Of a stretch of 64,000 nucleotides of DNA, positions 53,525 through 62,055 are shown piece by piece (the stretch's first letter is position 1; every line of letters starts with the position of its first letter). A model generated the notes under the pieces. It worked only from the letters and a program-made list of their open reading frames with translations, was not told the origin of the DNA and did not search any database. Both the position numbers and the translations under genes were made by a program. The stretch spans positions 1 through 64,000 of the forward strand of contig CALEUQ010000005.1 of assembly GCA_937920495.1 (NCBI GenBank), in the 5' to 3' direction. The stretch comes from an uncultured bacterium (GTDB taxonomy: Bacteria; Spirochaetota; UBA4802; UB4802).

Positions 53525-55108
53525 ATGGATACAATCGATTGGATCATTGTTTTTGCATATAGTGTGTGTGTTGTTGGCATTGGGTATATAATAGGGAAAA
53601 AACAAAAAAATCAGTCTGATTATTATATTGCGTCACAGAAAGCATCAGCCTGGTTAACAGGATCATCGCTTGCTGCCAATCAGGTAAGTGCAATAAGCCT
53701 GATTGGCGTACCTGCCTTTATTGCTGTCAAACATAATGGAGGGCTAACATGGTTGCAGTATGAGTTAGCTCTTCCATTATCAATGATTTTCATCATTCTT
53801 TTTGTCATTCCGGCTTTCAGATCATATCAGGGTTTTTCAATCTATGAATGGCTTGATAGACGGTTTGGCATGCAGACACGTGTGTTTCTGGCACTGGTAT
53901 TTTTGCTCAGCAGATCATTAGCCACTGGTGTTGCTATTGTTGCCACTTCATACGTGGTAAGTGTGTTGATTGGCCTTGATATGTATATTTCTATCATAAG
54001 TATTTCAATCATATCTCTCATATACACGTCTATTGGTGGAATCCTGGCTGATATTTACACCGATGTTATGCAGCTTTTAGTTTTACTTTTAAGCACATTA
54101 TTATTCTGCGGCATAATACTCTATGTGATAAATGGACATACCGCTTTTAGTATTGATTATGGGCGGCTAAGGATATTTAATTTTGATTCATTGGGAATAA
54201 CGGATGGAAATACCTTTACATTAGCGCCAATGTTGTGCGGTGGTTTATTTTTATATATTTCATATTATGGGTTTGATCAAAGCCAGGCACAGCGTTTTCT
54301 GTCCTGTAAAAGTTTAAATGCAGCACAGAACGCAGCAATAATTAACATTCTATTACGTTTTATTGTTGTATTAATGTATTCTTTTTTAGGTGTTTTGTTG
54401 TTATTACTTTTATCAATGGATAATGCTCTACAAAGTTTGATGTCAAATCAGCCACCTGATATGTTAGTTCCGACATTTATCAAACACTATATACCTGCTG
54501 GATTAAAGGGGGTGGTAGTCTCCGGAATTCTGGCTGCATCAATGTCAAGTATGGATTCAGCAATAAATTCATTAAGTGCAATCACCTACAATGATGCACT
54601 GCAACTGGTTTTCCCAAAAATTAAAAATATAAGCGATACGGCAACATTATTCTTATCACGAGTATTGACTGTTTTTTGGGGTATTGTAACAACACTATTT
54701 GCTATTATATTTGCAGAAAGCAGTGAAACAGTTGTGGAAATTGTAAATAAAATTGGATCATTGCTATATGGACCAATATGTGCAGTATTTATCATTGGGA
54801 TGATAACTAAAAAAAAGATCCATAAGTGTGCAGTTATTGGCGGATTTGTTACAGGAATTATGGTTAATGTATGTATATGGCTGTTTTTGCCGTCTGTGTC
54901 ATGGATGTGGTGGAATGCAACAGGTTTTTTTGCTGCCGTACTTGTACCTTTTATTGTATCAATTTTTACAGATTCAGGATATGATGATAGCATCTATAAT
55001 ATAAAAACTTTTTCAAGTAAAGTATGGTGTAAGGCGATAGCTCTTGTGATGTGGTTTTTTGTAGTCATTGGAATATTTCTGGTAATTGAAATATTATTAT
55101 CGCAGTAA
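53525..55108 (+). CDS. Sodium:solute symporter family transporter
   Basis: This 527-residue SSS-family protein has about 13 membrane segments and family marks SSLAANQVSAISLIGVPAF near residue 48, RSLATGVAIVATSYVV, and the Na-site region around LAASMSSMDSAINSLSAIT. Family members import sugars, amino acids or other solutes with Na+. The start is 6 bp after speE, so it is very likely in the polyamine operon and may import a precursor or polyamine-related compound; that is inference from position. Confidence 0.87.
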   Translation: MDTIDWIIVFAYSVCVVGIGYIIGKKQKNQSDYYIASQKASAWLTGSSLAANQVSAISLIGVPAFIAVKHNGGLTWLQYELALPLSMIFIILFVIPAFRSYQGFSIYEWLDRRFGMQTRVFLALVFLLSRSLATGVAIVATSYVVSVLIGLDMYISIISISIISLIYTSIGGILADIYTDVMQLLVLLLSTLLFCGIILYVINGHTAFSIDYGRLRIFNFDSLGITDGNTFTLAPMLCGGLFLYISYYGFDQSQAQRFLSCKSLNAAQNAAIINILLRFIVVLMYSFLGVLLLLLLSMDNALQSLMSNQPPDMLVPTFIKHYIPAGLKGVVVSGILAASMSSMDSAINSLSAITYNDALQLVFPKIKNISDTATLFLSRVLTVFWGIVTTLFAIIFAESSETVVEIVNKIGSLLYGPICAVFIIGMITKKKIHKCAVIGGFVTGIMVNVCIWLFLPSVSWMWWNATGFFAAVLVPFIVSIFTDSGYDDSIYNIKTFSSKVWCKAIALVMWFFVVIGIFLVIEILLSQ

Positions 55109-55110
55109 AT

Positions 55111-55285
55111 TTACTTCCAGATTGTTTTTACATAGGGATAGTGTAATATTTTTCCATCGCTGGTGATTAAGGGGATGTTATATATTCTTGAAGTGATTAC
55201 AATTATTCTGTCAGCAAGGTCTTTGTGAAATTTTCCGGGTAAATTAACTGAATGTTCAGCTATTGTATTGTCTACTGGAATAAAT
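55111..55285 (-). pseudogene. Remnant of a PIN-domain (VapC-like) toxin
   Basis: Read on the minus strand, the C-terminal third of a PIN toxin survives (KDLADRIIVITSRIYNIPLI then TSDGKILHYPYV), ending at TAA. The N-terminal two thirds with the first catalytic aspartate are missing and the frame runs straight into the antitoxin remnant. It lies 2 bp past the SSS gene stop. Confidence 0.7.
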
Positions 55286-55516
55286 TAAAACCCAATCATC
55301 TATCTCTACGGATTCTGTTGGATTGTTATAATCTTTTATTGAATTTTTTAAAAATTTGAGAATATCATCAGTTTGTTTTGAATACCGGGTAATTTTTAAA
55401 ACAGGTTTGCCCCTGTCAGTTATAATGACATCGTCGCCACTTTTCTCAATATCGCGTAATATTTTATAAGTAGATTTGGTTTTAATTTTGATTTTGATTT
55501 TGATTTTGATATTAAC
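55256..55516 (-). pseudogene. Remnant of a Phd/YefM-like antitoxin
   Basis: The minus-strand frame reads YKILRDIEKSGDDVIITDRG then KPVLKITRYSKQ, the conserved antitoxin DNA-binding segment, but has no start codon before an upstream stop at 55519. Its N-terminal part is replaced by an IK repeat encoded by a hexanucleotide run. It ends in a different frame from the toxin remnant and overlaps it. Confidence 0.65.
55485..55510. repeat. TTTTGA hexanucleotide microsatellite
   Basis: About four to five tandem copies of TTTTGA (ATCAAA on the other strand) lie at the 5' edge of the antitoxin remnant. Confidence 0.85.
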
Positions 55517-55565
55517 TTAATGATAAATCCTCTATTGAACAAGTGACCATAGTTATATGATTATG

Positions 55566-55910
55566 GTCTTATACACGTGCCGTACAGGGATGTACGGCGC
55601 ATCTATGTTGCGGGTGTTACGATAATAGGCAGGAGGCCGTCGGAACGCCCGCCGTGGAAGGATAAATTTTTAAATATCTGATAACGTTGCGTTGTTGTAA
55701 CAACACTGTTACCCTTTCCGGGAATTTTTGTTTTCATGAATACATATAGTGGGCTATAACAGCGACACGTGCACTGCGGGTTTTTTATTGAAACAGTCTT
55801 TTTATGCAATACTATTATTGCCAGTAAAGTTTTTATGCATAAGGTATTAACGCAAATATGAAATACTTTTTTGATGGATAATCTTATTTCCCAAAAATTT
55901 GTAAAGAGCG
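55566..55910 (+). mobile_element. MITE-like element, copy D (left end missing)
   Basis: The core GTCTTATACACGTGCCGTAC through AACGCCCGCCGTGG (55566-55658) and the right module (about 55680-55880, TGGGCTATAACAGCGACACG, TTTTTTGATGGATAATC) match copy A, and the right end CTTATTTCCCAAAAATTTG closes it. The left terminal repeat is absent. The right end is joined directly to a fragment of the other repeat family at 55911. Confidence 0.7.
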
Positions 55911-55933
55911 ATTTTATTTAAGGAATAAATCGT
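55911..55933 (+). repeat. Flank fragment of the GTACACC repeat
   Basis: ATTTTATTTAAGGAATAAATCGTG is the distal palindrome of repeat copies 4 and 8 without the hairpin, sitting at the right edge of MITE-like copy D. Confidence 0.6.
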
Positions 55934-56022
55934 GATAATTATTTGTAAGAATTAATAATATAGTAGAACGCTTTAGAAGTAGCAAAAAGTGATAGTAACT
56001 TGTATAGGTTTATAAATATACG

Positions 56023-56736
56023 TTAAATACTGATAGTATTTACAATAAGCATTGACCTGTCTTCCTGATGGGGTTCAACACGATACAGTATACCTTCAGG
56101 TGAGGCAATGAGACTGCGAGCCTGTAGAAAATTTTTGTAATCAGATTTCACACCGCATACTTTAACCAGTATTGCATTAGCAAGTTGAGCACCACGAACA
56201 AAAATATCATTATCGCGTTTAAATTTTTCTTCCACAGTTTCATTGCGCATAAGCGAAAATGTAGGTATGAAGATAATCTGAGCACCTAATTCTTTAAGTG
56301 CTATAAAATTATCGTCTTTAAACACATCAGCACAAATCAAGACGCTGAAACGAACACCATACGCGTTAAAAATAACGTGGGTATTTCCGGGTGTTATCTT
56401 GCCTTCTTCAGCAAAAAACAGGTTTTGTTTGCGGTAAAATCCTAACATATTCCCACTGTGAAAAACAAAAGTAGTATTGTGCAATACATTGCCATTAAGT
56501 TCGGGCATGGTGCCGCCTATAACAACAGCATCAAGTTCTTTTGACAGTATCTGCATTCGTTTAAGCTGTAATGCCTGGTTATGTTGTGTTTGCGTGTGAT
56601 TGCCAAGCTTTTTATTTACAAAGAAATATTCCGGAAAGCATATAAAGTGCGGTTTAATATTCTTAAGTTTTTTAACTGTTTCATGAGTTAAATGCGTTCC
56701 CAGAGGGTACTGATACATTACTATAGTATAATCCAT
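56023..56736 (-). CDS. Carbon-nitrogen hydrolase (nitrilase superfamily)
   Basis: The 237-residue protein has the Glu-Lys-Cys triad of the nitrilase superfamily: Glu36 in FICFPEYFFV, Lys103 in GFYRKQNLFF and Cys135 in SVLICADVFK. It would hydrolyse a C-N bond of an amide or carbamoyl compound; the substrate cannot be told. The N terminus is slightly shorter than in amidases such as Nit2. AAGGCC precedes the ATG. It is divergent from glgP across a 208-bp gap and monocistronic. Confidence 0.88.
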   Translation of the reverse strand: MDYTIVMYQYPLGTHLTHETVKKLKNIKPHFICFPEYFFVNKKLGNHTQTQHNQALQLKRMQILSKELDAVVIGGTMPELNGNVLHNTTFVFHSGNMLGFYRKQNLFFAEEGKITPGNTHVIFNAYGVRFSVLICADVFKDDNFIALKELGAQIIFIPTFSLMRNETVEEKFKRDNDIFVRGAQLANAILVKVCGVKSDYKNFLQARSLIASPEGILYRVEPHQEDRSMLIVNTISI

Positions 56737-56885
56737 AAATAAGGCCTTTTTTGAATTGTTGACACTTGCATATATCAGGTGTTTTAACAGTAACTATCGC
56801 ACAAATAGTATATCATTATTTTTTTATTTTAAAAAATTATGCCCTGGCTATGGCAAAAATCTTTCAAATTATAATGATTAAAATC

Positions 56886-56914
56886 TTGACTTGCGATATA
56901 TTCCACTATACAAT
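56886..56914 (+). promoter_or_regulatory. Promoter for glgP
   Basis: TTGACT (56886-56891), a 17-bp spacer and TACAAT (56909-56914) lie 30 bp before the glgP start. Confidence 0.55.
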
Positions 56915-56944
56915 TAGAAAAAAATATCCAGAATGCGAGGGACT

Positions 56945-59497
56945 ATGAGCACGATACAAACTTTCAGAGTGTATCCATATTTGCCGGATAACCTTAAACC
57001 TTTGAAAACAATTGCCTATAATATGTGGTGGGTATGGAACTTTGAAGCAATTGAACTATTCCGCCGCCTTAATGTTGAATTGTGGCGCGAGTCTAATCAT
57101 AATCCTGTTGCTTTACTTGGCATGCTGTCACAGGCCGAACTGGATGAAGCAGCAGATTCTGAAAGTTTTATGGCTCACTTGAAACGTGTTTCAGAAGAAC
57201 TGGAGTGGCACCTTACCAAGAAATCCTGGTTTGAAGAATCATATCCAACTTATAAAGATATGCAGATTGCATATTTCAGTGCAGAGTTTGGCATTCATGA
57301 ATGTCTGCCAATTTATTCCGGAGGTCTTGGAGTATTGGCGGGAGATCACATAAAGTCGGCCAGTGAACTTGGGTTGCCGTTTTTTGCCGTTGGACTTTTG
57401 TACCGGTTGGGTTATTTTCATCAGTATTTAAATATTGATGGCTGGCAGCAAGAGCGATATCCTGAAACCGATTTTCACAACCTTCCTTTGCAACTGGTGA
57501 TGAAAGATGATAAACCATTGATCATTGATGTTGAATTTCCGGGAAGAGCTGTGTATGCACAGGTGTGGGAATGTAGTATTGGGCGTATACGGTTGTATCT
57601 GCTTGATACCAATATTTCTGAAAATAGCATCGAGGACCGCACAATTACTGATCAGCTCTATGGTGGTGATGTGGAAATGCGAATAAAACAGGAGATGCTT
57701 CTGGGTATAGGTGGCTACCGGATGCTTAAAGCGCTGGGTAAGAATATATCCGTATACCATATGAATGAAGGTCATTCAGCTTTTCTTAGTATAGAACGTA
57801 TCTATGATGCAATGGTTACCTATAAAATGAATTTTAATGAAGCGCTGGAGTTTGTTACTGCAAGCACTGTGTTTACCACTCATACGCCGGTACCTGCAGG
57901 CAATGACAGGTTTTCGCCTGAATTGATTGATAAATATTTGTCGCACTATTATCAAAAGTTGGGGATATCGCGTGAAGATTTTTTGGGTTTAGGAAGGGAA
58001 AATCCGCTGGATAAGCTGGAAACATTTTGTATGACAGTGCTGGCTATTAAGACCGCTGCATACTGTAATGGAGTATCAAAATTGCATGGATCGGTTTCAA
58101 GGAAAATGTGGAGTAATATCTGGCCGGGGTTGCCTGTTAACGAAGTGCCTATTCATCACGTAACAAACGGCGTGCAGATATTATCCTGGACATCGGATGA
58201 GATGATGCGCTTACTCAACCGTTATCTTGGACCACGATGGATTGACAATCCTGTTGATAAGACTATATGGAAGAATATTGATACTATTCCAGATTCTGAG
58301 TTATGGCGCTGCCGCGAACGATTACGGGAAAGGGTTGTTGCATTTGCACGAAAGAAATTACGGGAACAACTTATTGCACGCGGCGCTCCGCGTTCTGAAG
58401 TTGAAAAAGCTGATTCAGTGCTTGATTCTGAAGCATTAACTATAGGTTTTGCACGTCGTTTTGCAACCTACAAGCGTGCAACATTATTACTGAAAGACAT
58501 GCAGCGCCTGGAGCGTATACTTCTTGATAAGGAAAGGCCTGTACAGATCATCTTTGCAGGGAAGGCTCATCCACGCGATAATATGGGCAAAGAATTAATT
58601 AAAAAGATTATCCATTTAGGCAGGGATGACCGTTTTAGAAGTAAGATAGTGTTTCTGGAAGATTACGACATCAATATTGCGCGCTATCTGGTGCAGGGGG
58701 TAGATGTGTGGCTTAATACTCCTATACGTCCACAGGAGGCATCGGGTACAAGTGGGATGAAGGTTGTCCCTAATGGTGCGCTTAATATTAGTGTCCTTGA
58801 TGGATGGTGGCCTGAAGCTTTCAATGGGAATAATGGATGGGCCATAGGCAAGGGTGAGGAATACCAGGATCCTGAATATCAGGATGAGGTTGAAAGTTTG
58901 TCACTCTACAATATCCTGGAACAGGAAGTCATTCCGCAATTTTACACACGAGGTGCTGATGGGATACCACGCGAGTGGGTTAAAAGAATTAAAGAATCCA
59001 TGAAGACAATTTTGCCGCAATTCAATACCAACAGGATGGTGAAGGAATACACTGAAATGTATTATCTTGCTGCTTACGATAGTTACGTAAAATTCAGTCA
59101 AGATAATTTCAAGGCATCTAGAGAACTTGCAAAGTGGAAACATCAGATACGGCAGAAATGGCAAAAGGTTGCCGTGGAGTCCATTACCCATGAAAGCAAA
59201 AAGGAAATAATAGTTGGCTCGCAACTGAAAGCAAAAGCTGTTGTGAACCTTGGGGAACTTAAACCGGCTGATGTACAGGTTGAATTATATTTTGGCAATC
59301 TTAACCAGAAAGGTGAGATTGAAGATGGTGCTGCGTTACCCATGCTGATGGTAGAGGATCTGGGAAATGGCAGATATACCTACGAAGGACGCATGCTCTG
59401 CCTTAAATCAGGTCAGTTTGGGTTCACGGTGCGAGTTATTCCGCTACACCCAGATATGCCGCGTAAATATGAATCACGGTTGATTACCTGGGCATAA
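56945..59497 (+). CDS. glgP: Alpha-glucan (glycogen) phosphorylase
   Basis: GlgP releases glucose 1-phosphate from glycogen or maltodextrin. The 850-residue protein belongs to the shorter bacterial phosphorylase branch: N-terminal YNMWWVWNFEAIELFRRLN, substrate region YFSAEFGIHECLPIYSGGLG, FTTHTPVPAGNDRF, and the PLP lysine in EASGTSGMKVVPNGALN with LDGWWPEAFNG. A C-terminal beta-rich extension (about 755-850) is typical of this branch. The start at 56945 is preferred over 56933 because GAGGG lies 3-7 nt before it and the first residues MSTIQTFRVYPYLP are conserved-looking. No other glycogen gene is near. Confidence 0.94.
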   Translation: MSTIQTFRVYPYLPDNLKPLKTIAYNMWWVWNFEAIELFRRLNVELWRESNHNPVALLGMLSQAELDEAADSESFMAHLKRVSEELEWHLTKKSWFEESYPTYKDMQIAYFSAEFGIHECLPIYSGGLGVLAGDHIKSASELGLPFFAVGLLYRLGYFHQYLNIDGWQQERYPETDFHNLPLQLVMKDDKPLIIDVEFPGRAVYAQVWECSIGRIRLYLLDTNISENSIEDRTITDQLYGGDVEMRIKQEMLLGIGGYRMLKALGKNISVYHMNEGHSAFLSIERIYDAMVTYKMNFNEALEFVTASTVFTTHTPVPAGNDRFSPELIDKYLSHYYQKLGISREDFLGLGRENPLDKLETFCMTVLAIKTAAYCNGVSKLHGSVSRKMWSNIWPGLPVNEVPIHHVTNGVQILSWTSDEMMRLLNRYLGPRWIDNPVDKTIWKNIDTIPDSELWRCRERLRERVVAFARKKLREQLIARGAPRSEVEKADSVLDSEALTIGFARRFATYKRATLLLKDMQRLERILLDKERPVQIIFAGKAHPRDNMGKELIKKIIHLGRDDRFRSKIVFLEDYDINIARYLVQGVDVWLNTPIRPQEASGTSGMKVVPNGALNISVLDGWWPEAFNGNNGWAIGKGEEYQDPEYQDEVESLSLYNILEQEVIPQFYTRGADGIPREWVKRIKESMKTILPQFNTNRMVKEYTEMYYLAAYDSYVKFSQDNFKASRELAKWKHQIRQKWQKVAVESITHESKKEIIVGSQLKAKAVVNLGELKPADVQVELYFGNLNQKGEIEDGAALPMLMVEDLGNGRYTYEGRMLCLKSGQFGFTVRVIPLHPDMPRKYESRLITWA

Positions 59498-59544
59498 TAT
59501 CACATAATCGTGTTGGAAGTGGTAAGATTATGTAATCGTGTAAT

Positions 59545-61341
59545 TTAATCTATCTTTAAAATTGTAAGGAATGCTTCCTGTGGTATTTCCACAGATCCAA
59601 TCTGCTTCAGGCGCTTTTTCCCTTCTTTCTGCTTTTCAAGTAGTTTACGCTTACGGGTGATATCTCCGCCGTAGCACTTTGCCGTGACATTTTTCCTGAG
59701 TGGTGAAATATTTTCACGGGCAATGATGCGAGAGCCTATCGCCGCCTGAATTGGAATTCTAAATTGCTGTCGAGGTATAATTTCTTTGAGTTTTTCAATA
59801 ATGTCACGCCCACGTTTGTATGCTTTATCTTTATGAACCATAAATGACAGCGCATCAACTGGCTCTTCGTTAACCAGAATATCTACTTTAACAATATCAG
59901 AAGCTCTATAATCAGTAAGTTCATAATCAAATGATGCATATCCACGGGTACAAGATTTAAGCTTATCATAGAAGTTAAACATTATTTCAGCTAATGGTAT
60001 TTCGTAGGTCAACTGTACACGCGTTTGATCAATATACTCCATTCTTTTGTGGATTCCACGGCATTCGCTGACCAATGCCATTATGTTCCCAATGTATTCT
60101 GATGGGGTGATAATAGTTGCATCCACAAACGGTTCTTCAATGCGTTCAATTTGAGAAGGGTCAGGCATTTTTACAGGGTTATCTATCATCACAGTTTTAC
60201 CATCTGTCAACACTACTCTGTATTCAACCGTTGGTGCCGTAGTAACAAGCGCCAGCCCAAATTCTCGCTCCAAGCGTTCCTGCACAATTTCCATATGCAA
60301 AAGACCTAAATAGCCACACCTGAATCCAAAACCCAATGCATACGAATTATCCGGTTCAAAAAATAGTGCCGCATCATTTAATTTTAATTTGTATAGTGCT
60401 TCTTTTAAATCATCATAATCGTCACTTACTGATGGATAAAGGCCTGAGAATACCATTGGCTTTGCTTCTCTAAATCCAACAATTGGCCGGGTCACTGGAT
60501 TCTGTGCAGATGTTATGGTGTCTCCGGTGCGTGTGTCAGTAAGCTGCTTTATTCCAGCAGTAATATAACCAACCTGGCCAGCAGTAAGCTGTGGGCGCTT
60601 TTCTCTTTTTAGTCTGAAATGGCCAACTTCGGTTACTTCATATTGTTTATGGTTTGAGAAAAGCATTATGACATCATCTTCTTTCACTGTTCCGTCAAAA
60701 ATTCTTACTTTTGTAACAACGCCAACATACTGATCAAAATATGAGTCGAATATTAAAGCTTTTAATGGTGCATCAGGGTTACCCTGTGGTGCAGGTATGC
60801 GTTCTACTATTGCTTCTAATAATTCATCTATGCCTATACCTTCCCGTGCTGATACGCAGATGGCAGTTTCGGGATCAAGTCCCAAGCTTTTTTTAATGCT
60901 TTCTTTTGTACGGGTTATATCGGCATTGGGCATGTCTATTTTATTTATTACTGGCACTATAGTTAGATCGTTTTCTAAAGCTAAATACATATTGGCAATT
61001 GTTTGTGCTTCTACACCCTGAGTTGCGTCAACAAGTAGCAAAACTCCTTCACACGCTGCTAATGCACGTGAAACTTCATAGGTAAAATCCACATGCCCGG
61101 GTGTATCAATTAGATTGAATGTATATGTATTTCCATCTTTTGAGTGATAGCTAAGTGTAATAACATTTGCCTTTATGGTTATGCCGCGCTCACGTTCAAT
61201 GTCCATATCATCAAGAAGCTGATCAACGTGATTGCGCGGATCAATGGCATTACACCTCTCAATAATGCGATCGGCAAGAGTTGACTTGCCATGGTCAATA
61301 TGTGCAATAATAGAAAAATTTCGTATCAGCGACTGTTTCAT
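59545..61341 (-). CDS. lepA: Elongation factor 4 (LepA)
   Basis: LepA is a ribosome-associated GTPase that acts in 30S biogenesis and back-translocation. The 598-residue protein is standard: P-loop [42 protein letters not shown], and the LepA-specific C-terminal domain with [18 protein letters not shown] and the final [20 protein letters not shown]. It is monocistronic and convergent with glgP, with a weak hairpin (CATAATC/GATTATG) between. Confidence 0.97.
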   Translation of the reverse strand: MKQSLIRNFSIIAHIDHGKSTLADRIIERCNAIDPRNHVDQLLDDMDIERERGITIKANVITLSYHSKDGNTYTFNLIDTPGHVDFTYEVSRALAACEGVLLLVDATQGVEAQTIANMYLALENDLTIVPVINKIDMPNADITRTKESIKKSLGLDPETAICVSAREGIGIDELLEAIVERIPAPQGNPDAPLKALIFDSYFDQYVGVVTKVRIFDGTVKEDDVIMLFSNHKQYEVTEVGHFRLKREKRPQLTAGQVGYITAGIKQLTDTRTGDTITSAQNPVTRPIVGFREAKPMVFSGLYPSVSDDYDDLKEALYKLKLNDAALFFEPDNSYALGFGFRCGYLGLLHMEIVQERLEREFGLALVTTAPTVEYRVVLTDGKTVMIDNPVKMPDPSQIERIEEPFVDATIITPSEYIGNIMALVSECRGIHKRMEYIDQTRVQLTYEIPLAEIMFNFYDKLKSCTRGYASFDYELTDYRASDIVKVDILVNEEPVDALSFMVHKDKAYKRGRDIIEKLKEIIPRQQFRIPIQAAIGSRIIARENISPLRKNVTAKCYGGDITRKRKLLEKQKEGKKRLKQIGSVEIPQEAFLTILKID

Positions 61342-61546
61342 AGGATAGTTGCCTTTTTCAGGTAACGTTATGTATACTACAAAATGTATGAATACTATTA
61401 TAGCGTGCTTTTAATGAAAAAATGCGGTTTTATAATAAAAAATTCTTGTTTAATGACTATGAGCTTGTTATTGATAAATAAAGCAAGTTATTTTTTTCTG
61501 GTTATGTTTAACAAAAAAATTTGTTGTAGAGAAGAGTAATACGATT

Positions 61547-62002
61547 ATGAAGATTTTAGTAATTTCAGATACTCATGGAAATATTCACAAACTAAAGAAT
61601 ATCATAGAAGCTGAAGAATCGTTTGATTGTCTCATCCACTGTGGTGATGGCATAAATGATTTGATTCACGTGGTTATTCCAAAAGGTGTACTGCTGATTA
61701 CAGTGTGTGGGAATATTGATAGGGCACGGGGTATTAATGGGCAGACAGCTATTGTTGAAAATATCAATGGCTATAAATTTTTTATCACACATGGCGATAT
61801 GTTTGGCGCTCATCAGGATATTACAGGAGTATGGTCTGAAGCAAAACGGCTGGGTTGCGATATTGCATGTTTTGGTCATACTCATCGACCAATGAATGAT
61901 GATGCAGGCCCATACATGTTTAATCCGGGAGCAGCGCAAAGTGGCATGTATGGTGTAATTAACATAAATAATGGAATAAAAGGGGAATTGAAAAGAGTGT
62001 AA
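61547..62002 (+). CDS. YfcE/MJ0936-type metallophosphoesterase
   Basis: The 151-residue protein has the calcineurin-like phosphoesterase motifs in order: MKILVISDTHGN, LIHCGDGIND, VCGNIDRARG, FITHGDMFGA and FGHTHRP. Members hydrolyse phosphodiesters such as bis-p-nitrophenyl phosphate or cyclic nucleotides in vitro; the native substrate is unknown. Length is family-typical. AGAAGAG precedes the ATG. Confidence 0.92.
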   Translation: MKILVISDTHGNIHKLKNIIEAEESFDCLIHCGDGINDLIHVVIPKGVLLITVCGNIDRARGINGQTAIVENINGYKFFITHGDMFGAHQDITGVWSEAKRLGCDIACFGHTHRPMNDDAGPYMFNPGAAQSGMYGVININNGIKGELKRV

Positions 62003-62055
62003 ATTAGATATATATTTGCCGTCTAAGGCAGTTGATGCGCACCCGGTTGTAATTT

